A stretch of 64,000 bases of DNA from Collibacillus ludicampi (GTDB lineage Bacteria > Bacillota > Bacilli > Tumebacillales > BOQE01): contig NZ_BOQE01000001.1 of assembly GCF_023705585.1 (NCBI RefSeq), forward strand, positions 588,501 through 652,500, given 5' to 3'. The position numbers and the translations under genes are program-made. Of this stretch, positions 25,941 to 34,106 are shown piece by piece (the stretch's first letter is position 1; each line of letters begins with the position of its first letter). A model generated the notes under the pieces. It was not told the DNA's origin and ran no database searches. It saw only the letters and a program-made list of their open reading frames with translations.

Positions 25941-27239
25941 TTGTTCGCGAACTGGAAAGCTTTGAATCGACCGATGTGGATATTGTTAAGCGGCATTCTT
26001 GTTTTCCATTTTTCAATCTATATGATTCTACCCTATATCCCCATTTTGTTTGGCAAACATTACGGGATTCCGCTATCGATCGTGGGTGCCATCCTTGGGA
26101 CACAATCAGCTTCCTATCTGGTCGGGAGTCTCTTGGGCGGATGGTTCACCGATCATTGGGGACGGAGAACGATCACAACGATTGGCATCCTTCTTCAAGG
26201 ATTCAGTCTCATCCTGTATGGTTTCGTACATACCCCCTCTTTGCTTATGGCTGTGGCCATCATCAACGGAGTAAGCGGCGGATTATACACGCCCGCAGCT
26301 AAATCGGGCATTGCTGCACTGGCATCAGACGAGACGAGGACGACCGCCTTTTCGATGCGTGGAATTGCGGCAAATATCGGAACGACGCTCGGCCCTCTGC
26401 TGGGGACGTTTTTGTTTGCTTATTCCTATCGTCTTCTTTTCGTGGTATCCGGACTTCTATGCGTTGTACTCGCACCTGTTCATGCACTGGGCTTGCACAA
26501 AGAAAACGTAAAAAACGAGAAAAGACGGACAACATTCTCTGCAATTCGAGAGGTATTACGGGATGCCCCGTTTCTGGTATTCAGCTGTATGACCGTTCTG
26601 ATCTGGGCACTTTATACCCAGTTGACTCTCGCTGTTCCATTGCGGGCATCGGAAATCCTGACGAGTACAACGGCGGTCGGCATGCTGTGGACGATCAGCA
26701 GTATTATGATCATCGTTGCACAAAATCCTGTGATCCGTCTAGTCACACGCATGTGGCATCCGCTCACGACCCTCGCAGTGGGTACTCTTTTATTGGGAGC
26801 TGGCTTAGGCACCGTGGCATTCTCTTCCCAATTCATTCACCTGATGATCAGCGTACTCATAGTCACTGCAGGTGAAATGCTCATCATGCCTACCGTTGAC
26901 AGTGTCGTTTCCAATTTTTCAAAACCGGAAACATTAGGCGTTTATTTCGGGATCGCCTCATTCGTGTGGGGATTGGGACAATCGTTAGGGAATTTTGCGG
27001 GCGGGGAACTCATGCAAAAAGCGGAACAAACGGGAACACTGGAAATGCCTTGGATTCTCTTTTTCGTGGTGGGCTTGGTTCTGGCAGGAGTCACATTTTA
27101 CTTGCGCTACTGGGAGAACCTCTATAAGATTATGGTAGAACCATCGCGCAGGATGGGAAATCCCCCCCTCATTGTGGAAACGGGGGATAAGCAAACAAAG
27201 ATAAGGTTCTCCTTCTTTCGCAAAAAAACAAAGCGGTGA
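25941..27239 (+). CDS. MFS transporter, DHA1 (drug-efflux) type
   Basis: Membrane protein of 432 residues with about 12 hydrophobic segments. The loop 2-3 motif GGWFTDHWGRRTI and the TM5 motif C region (GIAANIGTTLGPLLG) point to DHA1 antiporters, which export drugs or metabolites. The start is uncertain: ATG codons at 25893 and 25908 lack ribosome sites, whereas TTG at 25941 follows AAAGGGGGC by 6-7 bases and gives an N-terminus FANWKALNRPMWIL that enters TM1 directly. The C-terminal tail of about 45 residues is charged and cytoplasmic. It converges with the XRE gene. Confidence 0.83.
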   Translation: MFANWKALNRPMWILLSGILVFHFSIYMILPYIPILFGKHYGIPLSIVGAILGTQSASYLVGSLLGGWFTDHWGRRTITTIGILLQGFSLILYGFVHTPSLLMAVAIINGVSGGLYTPAAKSGIAALASDETRTTAFSMRGIAANIGTTLGPLLGTFLFAYSYRLLFVVSGLLCVVLAPVHALGLHKENVKNEKRRTTFSAIREVLRDAPFLVFSCMTVLIWALYTQLTLAVPLRASEILTSTTAVGMLWTISSIMIIVAQNPVIRLVTRMWHPLTTLAVGTLLLGAGLGTVAFSSQFIHLMISVLIVTAGEMLIMPTVDSVVSNFSKPETLGVYFGIASFVWGLGQSLGNFAGGELMQKAEQTGTLEMPWILFFVVGLVLAGVTFYLRYWENLYKIMVEPSRRMGNPPLIVETGDKQTKIRFSFFRKKTKR

Positions 27240-27254
27240 TCGCCGACCGTCCGT

Positions 27255-27503
27255 TTATTCCACACGATCTGACTTATGAATGCGAAACGTCTGATATTCG
27301 CGCGTATGTAAATCGGGCCAGATATCCGCGATATCTACGTCAAGCGCTTTGGCAATCTTTCTTGCCGCCGTGGTCGTGGGATAATTTTTTCCATTGTAAA
27401 GAAATTCAAGCGCGATTATCGATACTCCGCTTAATTCGGCCAATTTTTCGAGCGTAAGATTCCTTTTTTTCATGAAAGTATCTAAATGATTTCTAATTTT
27501 CAT
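27255..27503 (-). CDS. XRE-family helix-turn-helix protein
   Basis: An 82-residue single-domain regulator. The HTH is clear: KRNLTLEKLAELSGVSIIAL then EFLYNG and AARKIAKALDVDIADIWPD, the classic Cro/C1 pattern. It has only a short C-terminal extension and no ligand domain. ATG with AAGGA upstream. It sits between a DHA1 transporter and a small membrane protein and may control either of them, which is inference only. Confidence 0.87.
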   Translation of the reverse strand: MKIRNHLDTFMKKRNLTLEKLAELSGVSIIALEFLYNGKNYPTTTAARKIAKALDVDIADIWPDLHTREYQTFRIHKSDRVE

Positions 27504-27594
27504 GTGATATATCCTTCCATAGAAGAAGTGAACTCTTTTATTTAGTATGCAGGAAATACGCTCATCTTACAACCACCATGAAAGAAGGCTTTCT

Positions 27595-28017
27595 ATGATC
27601 TTTTATGTAATGTTGGCTCTTCACGGTATCGCTGTTTTGGTTAAACTTGGACTCCTCTTGTATATTCCGTTTTTGAAAAATGTGACACAAGTGCAGTCAT
27701 TCTTGGAGAAATACCGAAAGATCGACCGGGCCGCAGATCTTTTCCTTTGGGGGACAGGAGCCGGAATGCTTTTCGTCACTTCCTGGTCACTGCTTTTGCA
27801 AACCTGGCTCTGGCTATCGATCCTCTTATATGTCTTGGTATTTTTACTGATCAAGAAAGTGTTGATCCGGCGATTGCAAGAAATCGCCGCATCGAAAAAA
27901 ATTTACGCGCGCGACGAGATCAAGACGTTACGCACCGAAAACTTGTGCGTCGGTCTCGTGATCGTGGCCTTATTGGCTTCGATTGGTACATTGATGGTGA
28001 CCAAGCCGTCGTTTTAA
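27595..28017 (+). CDS. Small integral membrane protein
   Basis: A 140-residue protein with four predicted transmembrane helices (FYVMLALHGIAVLVKLGLLL; LFLWGTGAGMLFVTSWSLLL; WLWLSILLYVLVFLLI; LCVGLVIVALLASIGTLMV). It resembles DUF2269-like membrane proteins, but this is tentative. ATG at 27595 is 6 bases after GAAAGAAGG and begins TM1; the longer upstream ATG adds a polar 16-residue segment without a ribosome site. A bidirectional terminator separates it from folD. Confidence 0.65.
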   Translation: MIFYVMLALHGIAVLVKLGLLLYIPFLKNVTQVQSFLEKYRKIDRAADLFLWGTGAGMLFVTSWSLLLQTWLWLSILLYVLVFLLIKKVLIRRLQEIAASKKIYARDEIKTLRTENLCVGLVIVALLASIGTLMVTKPSF

Positions 28018-28031
28018 TATTCAGATGTATG

Positions 28032-28074
28032 AAACATGCCGATCTCTTCTTATCTTTGAGAGATCGGCATGTTT
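28032..28074. terminator. Bidirectional terminator between membrane protein gene and folD
   Basis: Perfect 16-base arms (AAACATGCCGATCTCT and its complement) with an 11-base loop, flanked by A/T-rich sequence, between convergent genes. Confidence 0.88.
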
Positions 28075-28087
28075 ATAAAATATGGGT

Positions 28088-28969
28088 TTAGCCCCGTTTC
28101 TTCGCCCATCGCTTCGCTGACTCGATCGTATTATAGAGAAGCATCGTAATCGTCATCGGTCCGACACCACCGGGAACAGGGGTAATATAACTGGCCACCT
28201 CTTGTACGCCTGCAAAATCGCAGTCCCCCACTAATTTGCCGTCCACTCGGTTGACCCCCACATCGATCACGACGGCGCCCGGTTTCACCATATCTTTTGT
28301 GATGATACCCGGACGTCCAACCGCCGCGATCAAAAGATCCGCCTGTTTGGTGATCGCCGAAAGATCACGCGTTCTCGAATGGCATACCGTCACGGTAGCA
28401 TTTTCGTTGAGCAACAATTGTGCCATCGGTTTCCCCACGATATTACTCCGCCCGACAACGACGGCATGAGTGCCTTCGATCGAGATCCCCGTACGTTTTA
28501 ACATGTGAATCACGCCATGCGGTGTACAAGGAAGGAAACATTCCGTTCCGATTTGCATCTTCCCAACGTTAATCGGATGGAATCCGTCCACGTCTTTGTC
28601 AGGGTCAATCGCGAAAATGACTGCTTCCTCATCGATATGCTTAGGAAGAGGCAGTTGGACTAAGATTCCGTGAATCGCCGGATCTTCATTCAGCGTACGG
28701 ATCATTGCCAATAATTCTTCCTGGCTCGTTTCAGCAGGCAAGCGGTGAACCACAGAGTATATCCCCACTTCGTTTGCGCCTTTCTCCTTGCCTTTTACAT
28801 AACTATGTGAAGCAGGATCATCCCCGACAAGGATCACAGCAAGCCCCGGGACAATCCCTTCCGCGCGCAAACGTTCCACTTCCCGTTTGAACTCTTCTCG
28901 CATAGCTGCGGCGATTTCTTTTCCGCTTATGACAATGGCATGGTTTTTCGTGGTTTCTAAATGTTCCAT
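28088..28969 (-). CDS. folD: Methylenetetrahydrofolate dehydrogenase / cyclohydrolase
   Basis: Bifunctional one-carbon enzyme interconverting 5,10-methylene-, methenyl- and 10-formyl-tetrahydrofolate in the cytoplasm. The 293-residue product carries the catalytic Y57-x3-K61 (SYVKGKEKG), [10 protein letters not shown], the [13 protein letters not shown] folate segment, the Rossmann loop [16 protein letters not shown] and the closing [10 protein letters not shown]. The ATG follows AGAAGGAGG. It is transcribed behind a ZTP riboswitch, so expression should rise when ZMP/ZTP signals a shortage of 10-formyl-folate. Confidence 0.98.
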   Translation of the reverse strand: MEHLETTKNHAIVISGKEIAAAMREEFKREVERLRAEGIVPGLAVILVGDDPASHSYVKGKEKGANEVGIYSVVHRLPAETSQEELLAMIRTLNEDPAIHGILVQLPLPKHIDEEAVIFAIDPDKDVDGFHPINVGKMQIGTECFLPCTPHGVIHMLKRTGISIEGTHAVVVGRSNIVGKPMAQLLLNENATVTVCHSRTRDLSAITKQADLLIAAVGRPGIITKDMVKPGAVVIDVGVNRVDGKLVGDCDFAGVQEVASYITPVPGGVGPMTITMLLYNTIESAKRWAKKRG

Positions 28970-29011
28970 CTAGAAAGCCTCCTTCTACCATATCATGCCC
29001 AGGCGGAAAAT

Positions 29012-29108
29012 AAAAAAACGCCTGAGCATGCGCCCAGGCGGTCGGCATTCACTGATCACACTCCCCTGTGGTAACCCACTTCCGCCAGTCATGTGATCTG
29101 TCAATCTT
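29012..29108 (-). promoter_or_regulatory. ZTP (pfl) riboswitch upstream of folD
   Basis: The minus strand shows the conserved pfl-motif elements in order: ACTGGCG, GTGGGTTACCAC, GGGGAG and, after a short linker, GCCGACCGCCTGGGC. The last element overlaps the 5' arm of a terminator (CGCCTGGGC / GCTCAGGCG then seven T, 29012-29040). This is the known architecture in which ZMP/ZTP binding to the 3' hairpin prevents terminator formation. folD is one of the classical targets of this class. A second CCGCCTGGGCATG lies just after the terminator, near the ribosome site. Confidence 0.94.
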
Positions 29109-29137
29109 ATTATATAAAGGTTTGTGTATCGATACAA
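29109..29137 (-). promoter_or_regulatory. Sigma-A promoter of folD
   Basis: TTGTAT (29132-29137) and TATAAT (29109-29114) on the minus strand, spacer 17 bases, ending just before the ZTP aptamer. Confidence 0.8.
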
Positions 29138-29154
29138 GATTGATTGTGTTCGTA

Positions 29155-29760
29155 TTATTTCGTTAACACGTATACTTCGGGATAGGACTCTTCATATTTC
29201 TTGATCGCATCTTCATATTGCAATGTGATGCCGATATCATCCAATCCTTTCAGCAACAGTTCCCGTCGATACGGATCGACCGCAAAGTCGCAGGCGAACC
29301 CGTGGTTGTCATATATTTTGTTCTCTTCTAAATTAACCGTCAGCTGATAACCTGCTTCTTGGGCACGCCGGAACAACTCGTCTACCGTTTCTTCCGCCAA
29401 GCGAATCGGCAGAATCCCATTTTTAAAACAGTTATTATAGAAAATATCAGCGAAGGAAGGTGCGATGATCACGCGAAAGCCGTAATCAAGCAAAGCCCAT
29501 GGTGCATGTTCGCGGGATGACCCGCAACCGAAGTTATTGCGTGCAAGAAGGATCGTTGCCCCCTTGTATTGTTCTTGGTTTAGGACAAAATACGGATTCG
29601 GCTTTCCCTCTTGATCGAAACGCCAATCATAAAAAAGGAACTGTCCAAATCCTGTTCGTTCGATCCGTTTTAAAAATTGTTTCGGGATGATCGCGTCAGT
29701 ATCGACATTGACACGGTCAAGCGGCGCGACAATTCCTGTATGTTGAACGAATGGTTCCAT
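29155..29760 (-). CDS. leuD: 3-isopropylmalate dehydratase small subunit
   Basis: Small (swivelling) subunit of isopropylmalate isomerase, which with LeuC converts 2- to 3-isopropylmalate in leucine synthesis. The 201-residue protein has [17 protein letters not shown] near the N-terminus and [15 protein letters not shown] (about residues 75-89), both typical. The ATG at 29760 follows GAGGAGG. A longer in-frame reading into the upstream palindromic repeat is spurious. Between leuC and leuD lies a 499-base gap filled by repeat R3, unusual for a pair that is normally adjacent. Confidence 0.97.
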   Translation of the reverse strand: MEPFVQHTGIVAPLDRVNVDTDAIIPKQFLKRIERTGFGQFLFYDWRFDQEGKPNPYFVLNQEQYKGATILLARNNFGCGSSREHAPWALLDYGFRVIIAPSFADIFYNNCFKNGILPIRLAEETVDELFRRAQEAGYQLTVNLEENKIYDNHGFACDFAVDPYRRELLLKGLDDIGITLQYEDAIKKYEESYPEVYVLTK

Positions 29761-29798
29761 AACAACTCGTCCTCCTCGTTTTGAAAATTTGTGATGTA

Positions 29799-30185
29799 AG
29801 GGCATATGCTTTGCGTTCATGCTCCGTGGAGGTTGCGAGACGACCTTGAAGACTAGTGCTTGGGTGGGTGTATCGCTTTGCGCTTGGGTTCTTTAGGCCA
29901 TATGCTTTGCGCTCATGCTCCGTGAAGGCCGTCTCGCACGGAATCATTAATCAAATGTTGCGAGACGACCTTCAAGGTCGCTATTACGCGCAAAGCATAT
30001 GGCCTCTTGATCGATTTAAGGAAGCGGAACGACCTTCAACTCACCTCTGCGCCGCAAAGCGATACAACCCACCCAAAAGCCACTCCGTTGAAGATGGCAG
30101 TTTTAAATCCTTCTTCTTGCACAAGAAACTTGAGACATGAGTGGCAACTTTCAAAGTCGCTGTTTCACACAAAGCATATGCCCCA
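29799..30185. repeat. Triple-nested palindromic repeat R3 (A-B-A) between leuC and leuD
   Basis: Three concentric palindromes. The outermost is a worn module A: GGGCATATGCTTTGCG at 29800 and CAAAGCATATGCCCC ending at 30184. Inside it is module B (TTGGGTGGGTGTATCGC near 29860, GCGATACAACCCACCCAA near 30075). Innermost is a good module A (29896-30003; GGCCATATGCTTTGCGC and GCGCAAAGCATATGGCC). The loop is CGGAATCATTAATCAAATGT. Further A-like fragments follow to about 30240, touching the end of leuC. Confidence 0.9.
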
Positions 30186-30258
30186 TCAACGTGTCAAGAG
30201 TAGCGAGACGACCTCCTATATTCGCTAGCTCACGGGATGACGGACGACTCTTGGCTCA

Positions 30259-31665
30259 TCAGTCAAGCCACTCGCGCACATCGACAAAATGCCCGGCAAT
30301 CGCCGCCGCGGCGGCCATCGCAGGACTGACGAGATGCGTTCTTCCTCCTCGTCCTTGTCGGCCTTCAAAGTTTCGGTTGGAAGTGGATGCACAACGTTCT
30401 CCCGGTTGCAAAATATCAGGATTCATACCGAGGCACATGCTGCAGCCGGCTTCGCGCCATTCAAAGCCCGCTTCGATAAAGATACGATCCAGGCCTTCTT
30501 GTTCCGCTTGGCGTTTCACCCTTTGCGAACCTGGTACCACCATAGCTCTCACGTGAGGAGCCACTTTCCGCCCTTTCGCGATCTTGGCGGCAACACGCAA
30601 GTCTTCGATGCGGCTATTGGTGCATGAGCCAATGAACACGCGATCGATCTGAATCTCTTGAATCGGTGTCCCCGGCGTGAGACCCATATACTTGAGTGCG
30701 TTTTCGACGGCTTTTCGCTCGTTTTCAGAGGCGAAAGATAGCGGATCCGGCACCCTGTCGGTAATACCCACCCCCATGGAAGGATTGGTTCCCCATGTGA
30801 CTTGCGGCACGATTTCGGAAGCATCGATTTCAACGCGGAAGTCATATTCCGCTCCCTCATCTGTGGCCAGCAGCCTCCACTCTTCGACTGCACGATCAAA
30901 CGCTTCTCCCTTCGGTGCATATTCCCGCCCTTGCAGGTAGTCAAACGTTGTGTCATCCGGTGCGATTAATCCTGCTTTGGCTCCCGCTTCGATCGACATG
31001 TTACAGATCGTCATCCGCTCTTCCATCGACATGGCACGAATCGCTTCACCCGTGTATTCGATCACCGTTCCCGTTGCAAAATCGGTACCATATTTAGCGA
31101 TAAGAGCCAAAATCAGATCTTTCGCCGTCACTCCGCGTTGCAGTCTGCCGGTAACATGCACCTCGAGAGTCTTGGGTTTGGACTGCCACAAGCATTGCGT
31201 TGCGAGCACATGTTCCACTTCACTCGTACCGATACCGAATGCCAATGCGCCAAACGCACCGTGTGTAGAGGTGTGGCTATCCCCGCAGACGATCGTTTTT
31301 CCTGGAAGTGTCAATCCCAATTCGGGACCAATCACGTGGACGATTCCCTGATCCGGACTGTTTAGATCACACAGAGGAATGCCAAATTCCTCACAATTGA
31401 TCGCCAACGTTTCCAATTGTTTCGCGGAAATGGGATCTTCGATCGGCAAGGAACGGTCGGTCGTAGGCACGTTGTGATCCACGGTGGCGAACGTCAGATC
31501 GGGCCTCCGTACGCGCCGTCCCGCCAAACGTAATCCTTCAAACGCTTGAGGTGAAGTCACTTCATGAACCAGGTGCAAATCGATATATAAGAGACTCGGT
31601 TTTCCTTCTTCTTGCACGACTACGTGTCGATTCCAGATTTTTTCGAACATGGTTTGTGGTTTCAT
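30259..31665 (-). CDS. leuC: 3-isopropylmalate dehydratase large subunit
   Basis: Aconitase-family large subunit carrying the 4Fe-4S cluster. The 468-residue protein has [34 protein letters not shown], the cluster cysteine in [14 protein letters not shown] and the paired cysteines in [10 protein letters not shown], then [12 protein letters not shown]. The cluster residues all appear present. The ATG has GGGCGGGGAGAG upstream. leuA and leuB are not in the window, so these two subunits stand apart from a full leu operon; the divergent LysR gene 187 bases away is a candidate regulator. Confidence 0.97.
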   Translation of the reverse strand: MKPQTMFEKIWNRHVVVQEEGKPSLLYIDLHLVHEVTSPQAFEGLRLAGRRVRRPDLTFATVDHNVPTTDRSLPIEDPISAKQLETLAINCEEFGIPLCDLNSPDQGIVHVIGPELGLTLPGKTIVCGDSHTSTHGAFGALAFGIGTSEVEHVLATQCLWQSKPKTLEVHVTGRLQRGVTAKDLILALIAKYGTDFATGTVIEYTGEAIRAMSMEERMTICNMSIEAGAKAGLIAPDDTTFDYLQGREYAPKGEAFDRAVEEWRLLATDEGAEYDFRVEIDASEIVPQVTWGTNPSMGVGITDRVPDPLSFASENERKAVENALKYMGLTPGTPIQEIQIDRVFIGSCTNSRIEDLRVAAKIAKGRKVAPHVRAMVVPGSQRVKRQAEQEGLDRIFIEAGFEWREAGCSMCLGMNPDILQPGERCASTSNRNFEGRQGRGGRTHLVSPAMAAAAAIAGHFVDVREWLD

Positions 31666-31800
31666 CGTCTCTCCCCGCCCTTCTCTGTTTTCAACTATTT
31701 TACGTAATTATCAGTTAATAGTGAAGTGATTATCTTTTCTCGTAAATCAAACCGTTTCGTTATTTGTATCGTACATGATCGACAACTATACGTCAAAGAT

Positions 31801-31829
31801 ATATAATCTATAGAATCAATAGGTTATAT
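31801..31829. promoter_or_regulatory. Dyad operator candidate between leuC and LysR gene
   Basis: Arms ATATAATCTAT and ATAGGTTATAT (10 of 11 pairs) flank a 7-base centre. The dyad lies 23 bases upstream of the LysR ATG. LysR regulators bind such T-rich/A-rich interrupted dyads in divergent promoters and commonly repress their own gene. Confidence 0.6.
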
Positions 31830-31852
31830 CTATAAAAAATGAGGAGAATTCC

Positions 31853-32818
31853 ATGGAGATGCGGTTGTTGGAGTACGCCATTGAGGTGTATCGAAAGAAA
31901 AGTTTTACGAAAGCGGCACAAACTTTGTGTATCGCCCAGCCTTCCTTATCGCAACAAATCAGCAAACTGGAACGGTCACTCGGGGTGACTTTGTTTTATC
32001 GAGGGCACGGTGGGGTGGAAGTAACTCCGGACGGCTTACGTTTTATCGAACAGGCGGAACAAATCGTACGTATGCGCGATGACCTGATCCGGGAAATGAA
32101 CGAACGCAGAGAAGGGATCGGCAGGGAACTGGTAATCGGGATTACGGCGATTACAGGCGGGCACGTGTTGCCGCCTCTCCTAAAAGCCTATAAAGAACAG
32201 TATCCGCAAGTTCAAGTGCGTTTGGTGGAAGAATCGACTGCGACTCTGGAAGAATTGACCGCAAAAGGGTTGGCTGACGTGTCGATCCTGTCATTGCCGT
32301 TGGATGATTCGCGTTTGGCCACCCGGGTGATGTTGACGGAACCGATCTTCGTTGCGGTACCACGCGTGAAAAAGGATTGGATGCCCACAGAAGTGCAAAG
32401 ACGCATAGAGTTCGCAATACTGGAGACCGATGAAGAACCGATTTCCCATATAATTTCCTTGGCGGATCTGTCGAACGCTCCATTTATCTTGTTGAAACAG
32501 GGATTCGGTTTTCGGCGCACCATTTTGGAACTCTGTGCGAAACATGGATTCCAACCGCATATCGCGTATGAGACCAGCAGCATTGAAACCGCACAATCGC
32601 TGGTCACATATGGTCTAGGTGTAACGCTTGTACCTGACATGGTTCGACGGCATGTCCATCCCCACCCGTTGTATCTCTCATTGGATTCGAAACCGTCGCG
32701 GACATTAGTGTTTGCTTATCGCGCAGAGAGATATCTCAGCTTGGCGGCACGAGCGCTGCTAGATATATACGAGAAACTCTCCTCCGGGGAAATACCGGTC
32801 GATCTTGGAACGGGTTAA
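31853..32818 (+). CDS. LysR-family transcriptional regulator
   Basis: A 321-residue LysR-type regulator. The N-terminal winged HTH is clear (KKSFTKAAQTLCIAQPSLSQ, then QISKLERSLGVTLFYRG), followed by the linker helix and a periplasmic-binding-protein-like effector domain (from about residue 90; VIGITAITGGHVLPPLLKAY). It belongs to the CynR/CysB-like branch; the effector is unknown. ATG with GAGGAG 6 bases upstream. It is divergent from leuC, with a dyad operator candidate in between. Confidence 0.92.
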   Translation: MEMRLLEYAIEVYRKKSFTKAAQTLCIAQPSLSQQISKLERSLGVTLFYRGHGGVEVTPDGLRFIEQAEQIVRMRDDLIREMNERREGIGRELVIGITAITGGHVLPPLLKAYKEQYPQVQVRLVEESTATLEELTAKGLADVSILSLPLDDSRLATRVMLTEPIFVAVPRVKKDWMPTEVQRRIEFAILETDEEPISHIISLADLSNAPFILLKQGFGFRRTILELCAKHGFQPHIAYETSSIETAQSLVTYGLGVTLVPDMVRRHVHPHPLYLSLDSKPSRTLVFAYRAERYLSLAARALLDIYEKLSSGEIPVDLGTG

Positions 32819-32906
32819 GCGTTGCAAGTCTATCCGTCACGCGGTGTATAAAGATAAAGAGATGACAATGTACATCGATGGTATCGAGAGAAAAGGAGTG
32901 GGTCAA

Positions 32907-33155
32907 GTGGATCGTGTCGAAAAAGGATTGAGAGAAATCGCGGAAGATCTGTGGAAACGAGGGGACGGTACCTATACGGTCGATGACTATTATGAAATGG
33001 TGCGTGCGACTTATGAAAGCATGCGACGCCATCACGGGGAAGCTTTCGCCCAATTTTCGAATGAAACGATTCTTGCAGTTATCCGCAAACAGATGAACGA
33101 ATTAAGCCGCTTTCGTAACGTGGAAAAGTTAATGAAAAAAAGGCATCATATCTGA
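32907..33155 (+). CDS. Small hypothetical protein
   Basis: An 82-residue charged, helical protein (VEKGLREIAEDLWKRGDGTY, then TVDDYYEMVRATYESMRRHH), not recognised. The GTG at 32907 is 7 bases after AAAGGAG; alternative upstream starts lack a ribosome site. It follows the LysR gene by 88 bases and could be co-transcribed. No motif or membrane segment. Confidence 0.6.
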   Translation: MDRVEKGLREIAEDLWKRGDGTYTVDDYYEMVRATYESMRRHHGEAFAQFSNETILAVIRKQMNELSRFRNVEKLMKKRHHI

Positions 33156-33303
33156 CCCCTTCAACAGGTGGAAAACACCATGGCTGGAGGTAGGTCTAAA
33201 GACTCATTCTCCTGTCAATCTTTCATGATAGCCACCCATGACGCAAGTTTACGCCATCAGAAGATGAAAAGTTTCTTGTGAGGGAAGAAGTATAAGGCTA
33301 TCT

Positions 33304-33556
33304 CAAGAAACGGAGTGGCTTTTGGGTGGGTTGTATCGCTTTGCGGCGAAGAGGTGAGTTGAAGGTCGTTCCGCTTCCTTAAACCGCTCAAGAGGCCATA
33401 TGCTTTGCGCGTAATAGCGACCTTGAAGGTCGTCTCGCAACATTTGATTAATGATTCCATGCGAGACGACCTTCAAGGTCGCTATTACGCGCAAAGCATA
33501 TGGCCTAAAGAACCCAAGCGCAAAGCGATACACCCACCCAAGCACTAGTTTTCAAG
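33304..33556. repeat. Nested palindromic repeat R4 with a perfect 47-bp inverted repeat
   Basis: Same A-in-B arrangement as R2 and R3 but inverted as a unit. Module B arms are CTTTTGGGTGGGTTGTATCGC and its partner GCGATACACCCACCCAAG. The inner module A has arms 33393-33439 and 33460-33506 that are exact reverse complements over 47 bases, with a 20-base loop. Each arm contains its own small palindrome CGACCTT-G-AAGGTCG. Homology to A flanks continues to the left to about 33250 (CATCAGAAGATGAAAAG). Confidence 0.95.
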
Positions 33557-33604
33557 ATAGCACGAATTGTCCATATGGGCAGTTTTCATGGCTAAAAAGA
33601 CATC

Positions 33605-34033
33605 TCATCCTGCCTTTACAAGCAATTTTAGAATTCCCCGAATCACCGTTTCTTCGGTTTGTTTCTTCACTTCCGATCTCACCGTAAGCAATCCGCCTGA
33701 CTTACGCTCCTGCTTTTCCAGTACTTCCAGTTCCACATGGATCGTGTCGCCGATAAACGTCGGCGCAGTGAAACGAAGATGATCGATTCCATAAAACGCT
33801 TGAATGATTCCGGGTACAAACTCCATCAAACCGGTGGAAATCGATAAAACCAACAGACCATGAGCGATTCGCTGACCAAATGGTGTTCCTTTCGCATACT
33901 CCTTGTCCGTGTGCAACGAAAAGAAATCCCCGCTCACACCGGCAAAGTTCACAATATCCGTTTCAGTGATCGTTCTTCCACGGCTCACCCATGTTTCCCC
34001 AACCTCGTACAGATCAAACGTTCGGTTGAACAT
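33605..34033 (-). CDS. MaoC-like dehydratase, hotdog fold
   Basis: A 142-residue MaoC/R-hydratase-like protein that would hydrate enoyl-CoA or enoyl thioesters. Family features are RTITETDIVNFAGVSGDFFS (catalytic Asp/His region near residues 20-40, with DFFSLHTD), then GQRIAHGLLVLSISTGLM. ATG with GGAGGGAGC upstream. It stands alone; no beta-oxidation genes are adjacent, so its role (fatty-acid or PHA precursor metabolism) is open. Confidence 0.88.
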   Translation of the reverse strand: MFNRTFDLYEVGETWVSRGRTITETDIVNFAGVSGDFFSLHTDKEYAKGTPFGQRIAHGLLVLSISTGLMEFVPGIIQAFYGIDHLRFTAPTFIGDTIHVELEVLEKQERKSGGLLTVRSEVKKQTEETVIRGILKLLVKAG

Positions 34034-34106
34034 GATTGCTCCCTCCGATTTATAAGTATTTTACAAAAAAGTATGAACTTTTCACAACAATTATACCAAA
34101 TGATTT

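Noticed and set aside
29761-29820. N-terminal extension of leuD by 20 codons
   Set aside because: It runs into repeat R3; ATG at 29760 follows GAGGAGG and begins conserved sequence.
33304-33556. Rho-independent terminators suspected in the palindromic repeats
   Set aside because: The stems are far longer than usual terminators and none is followed by a T-run; two copies lie inside transcription units.
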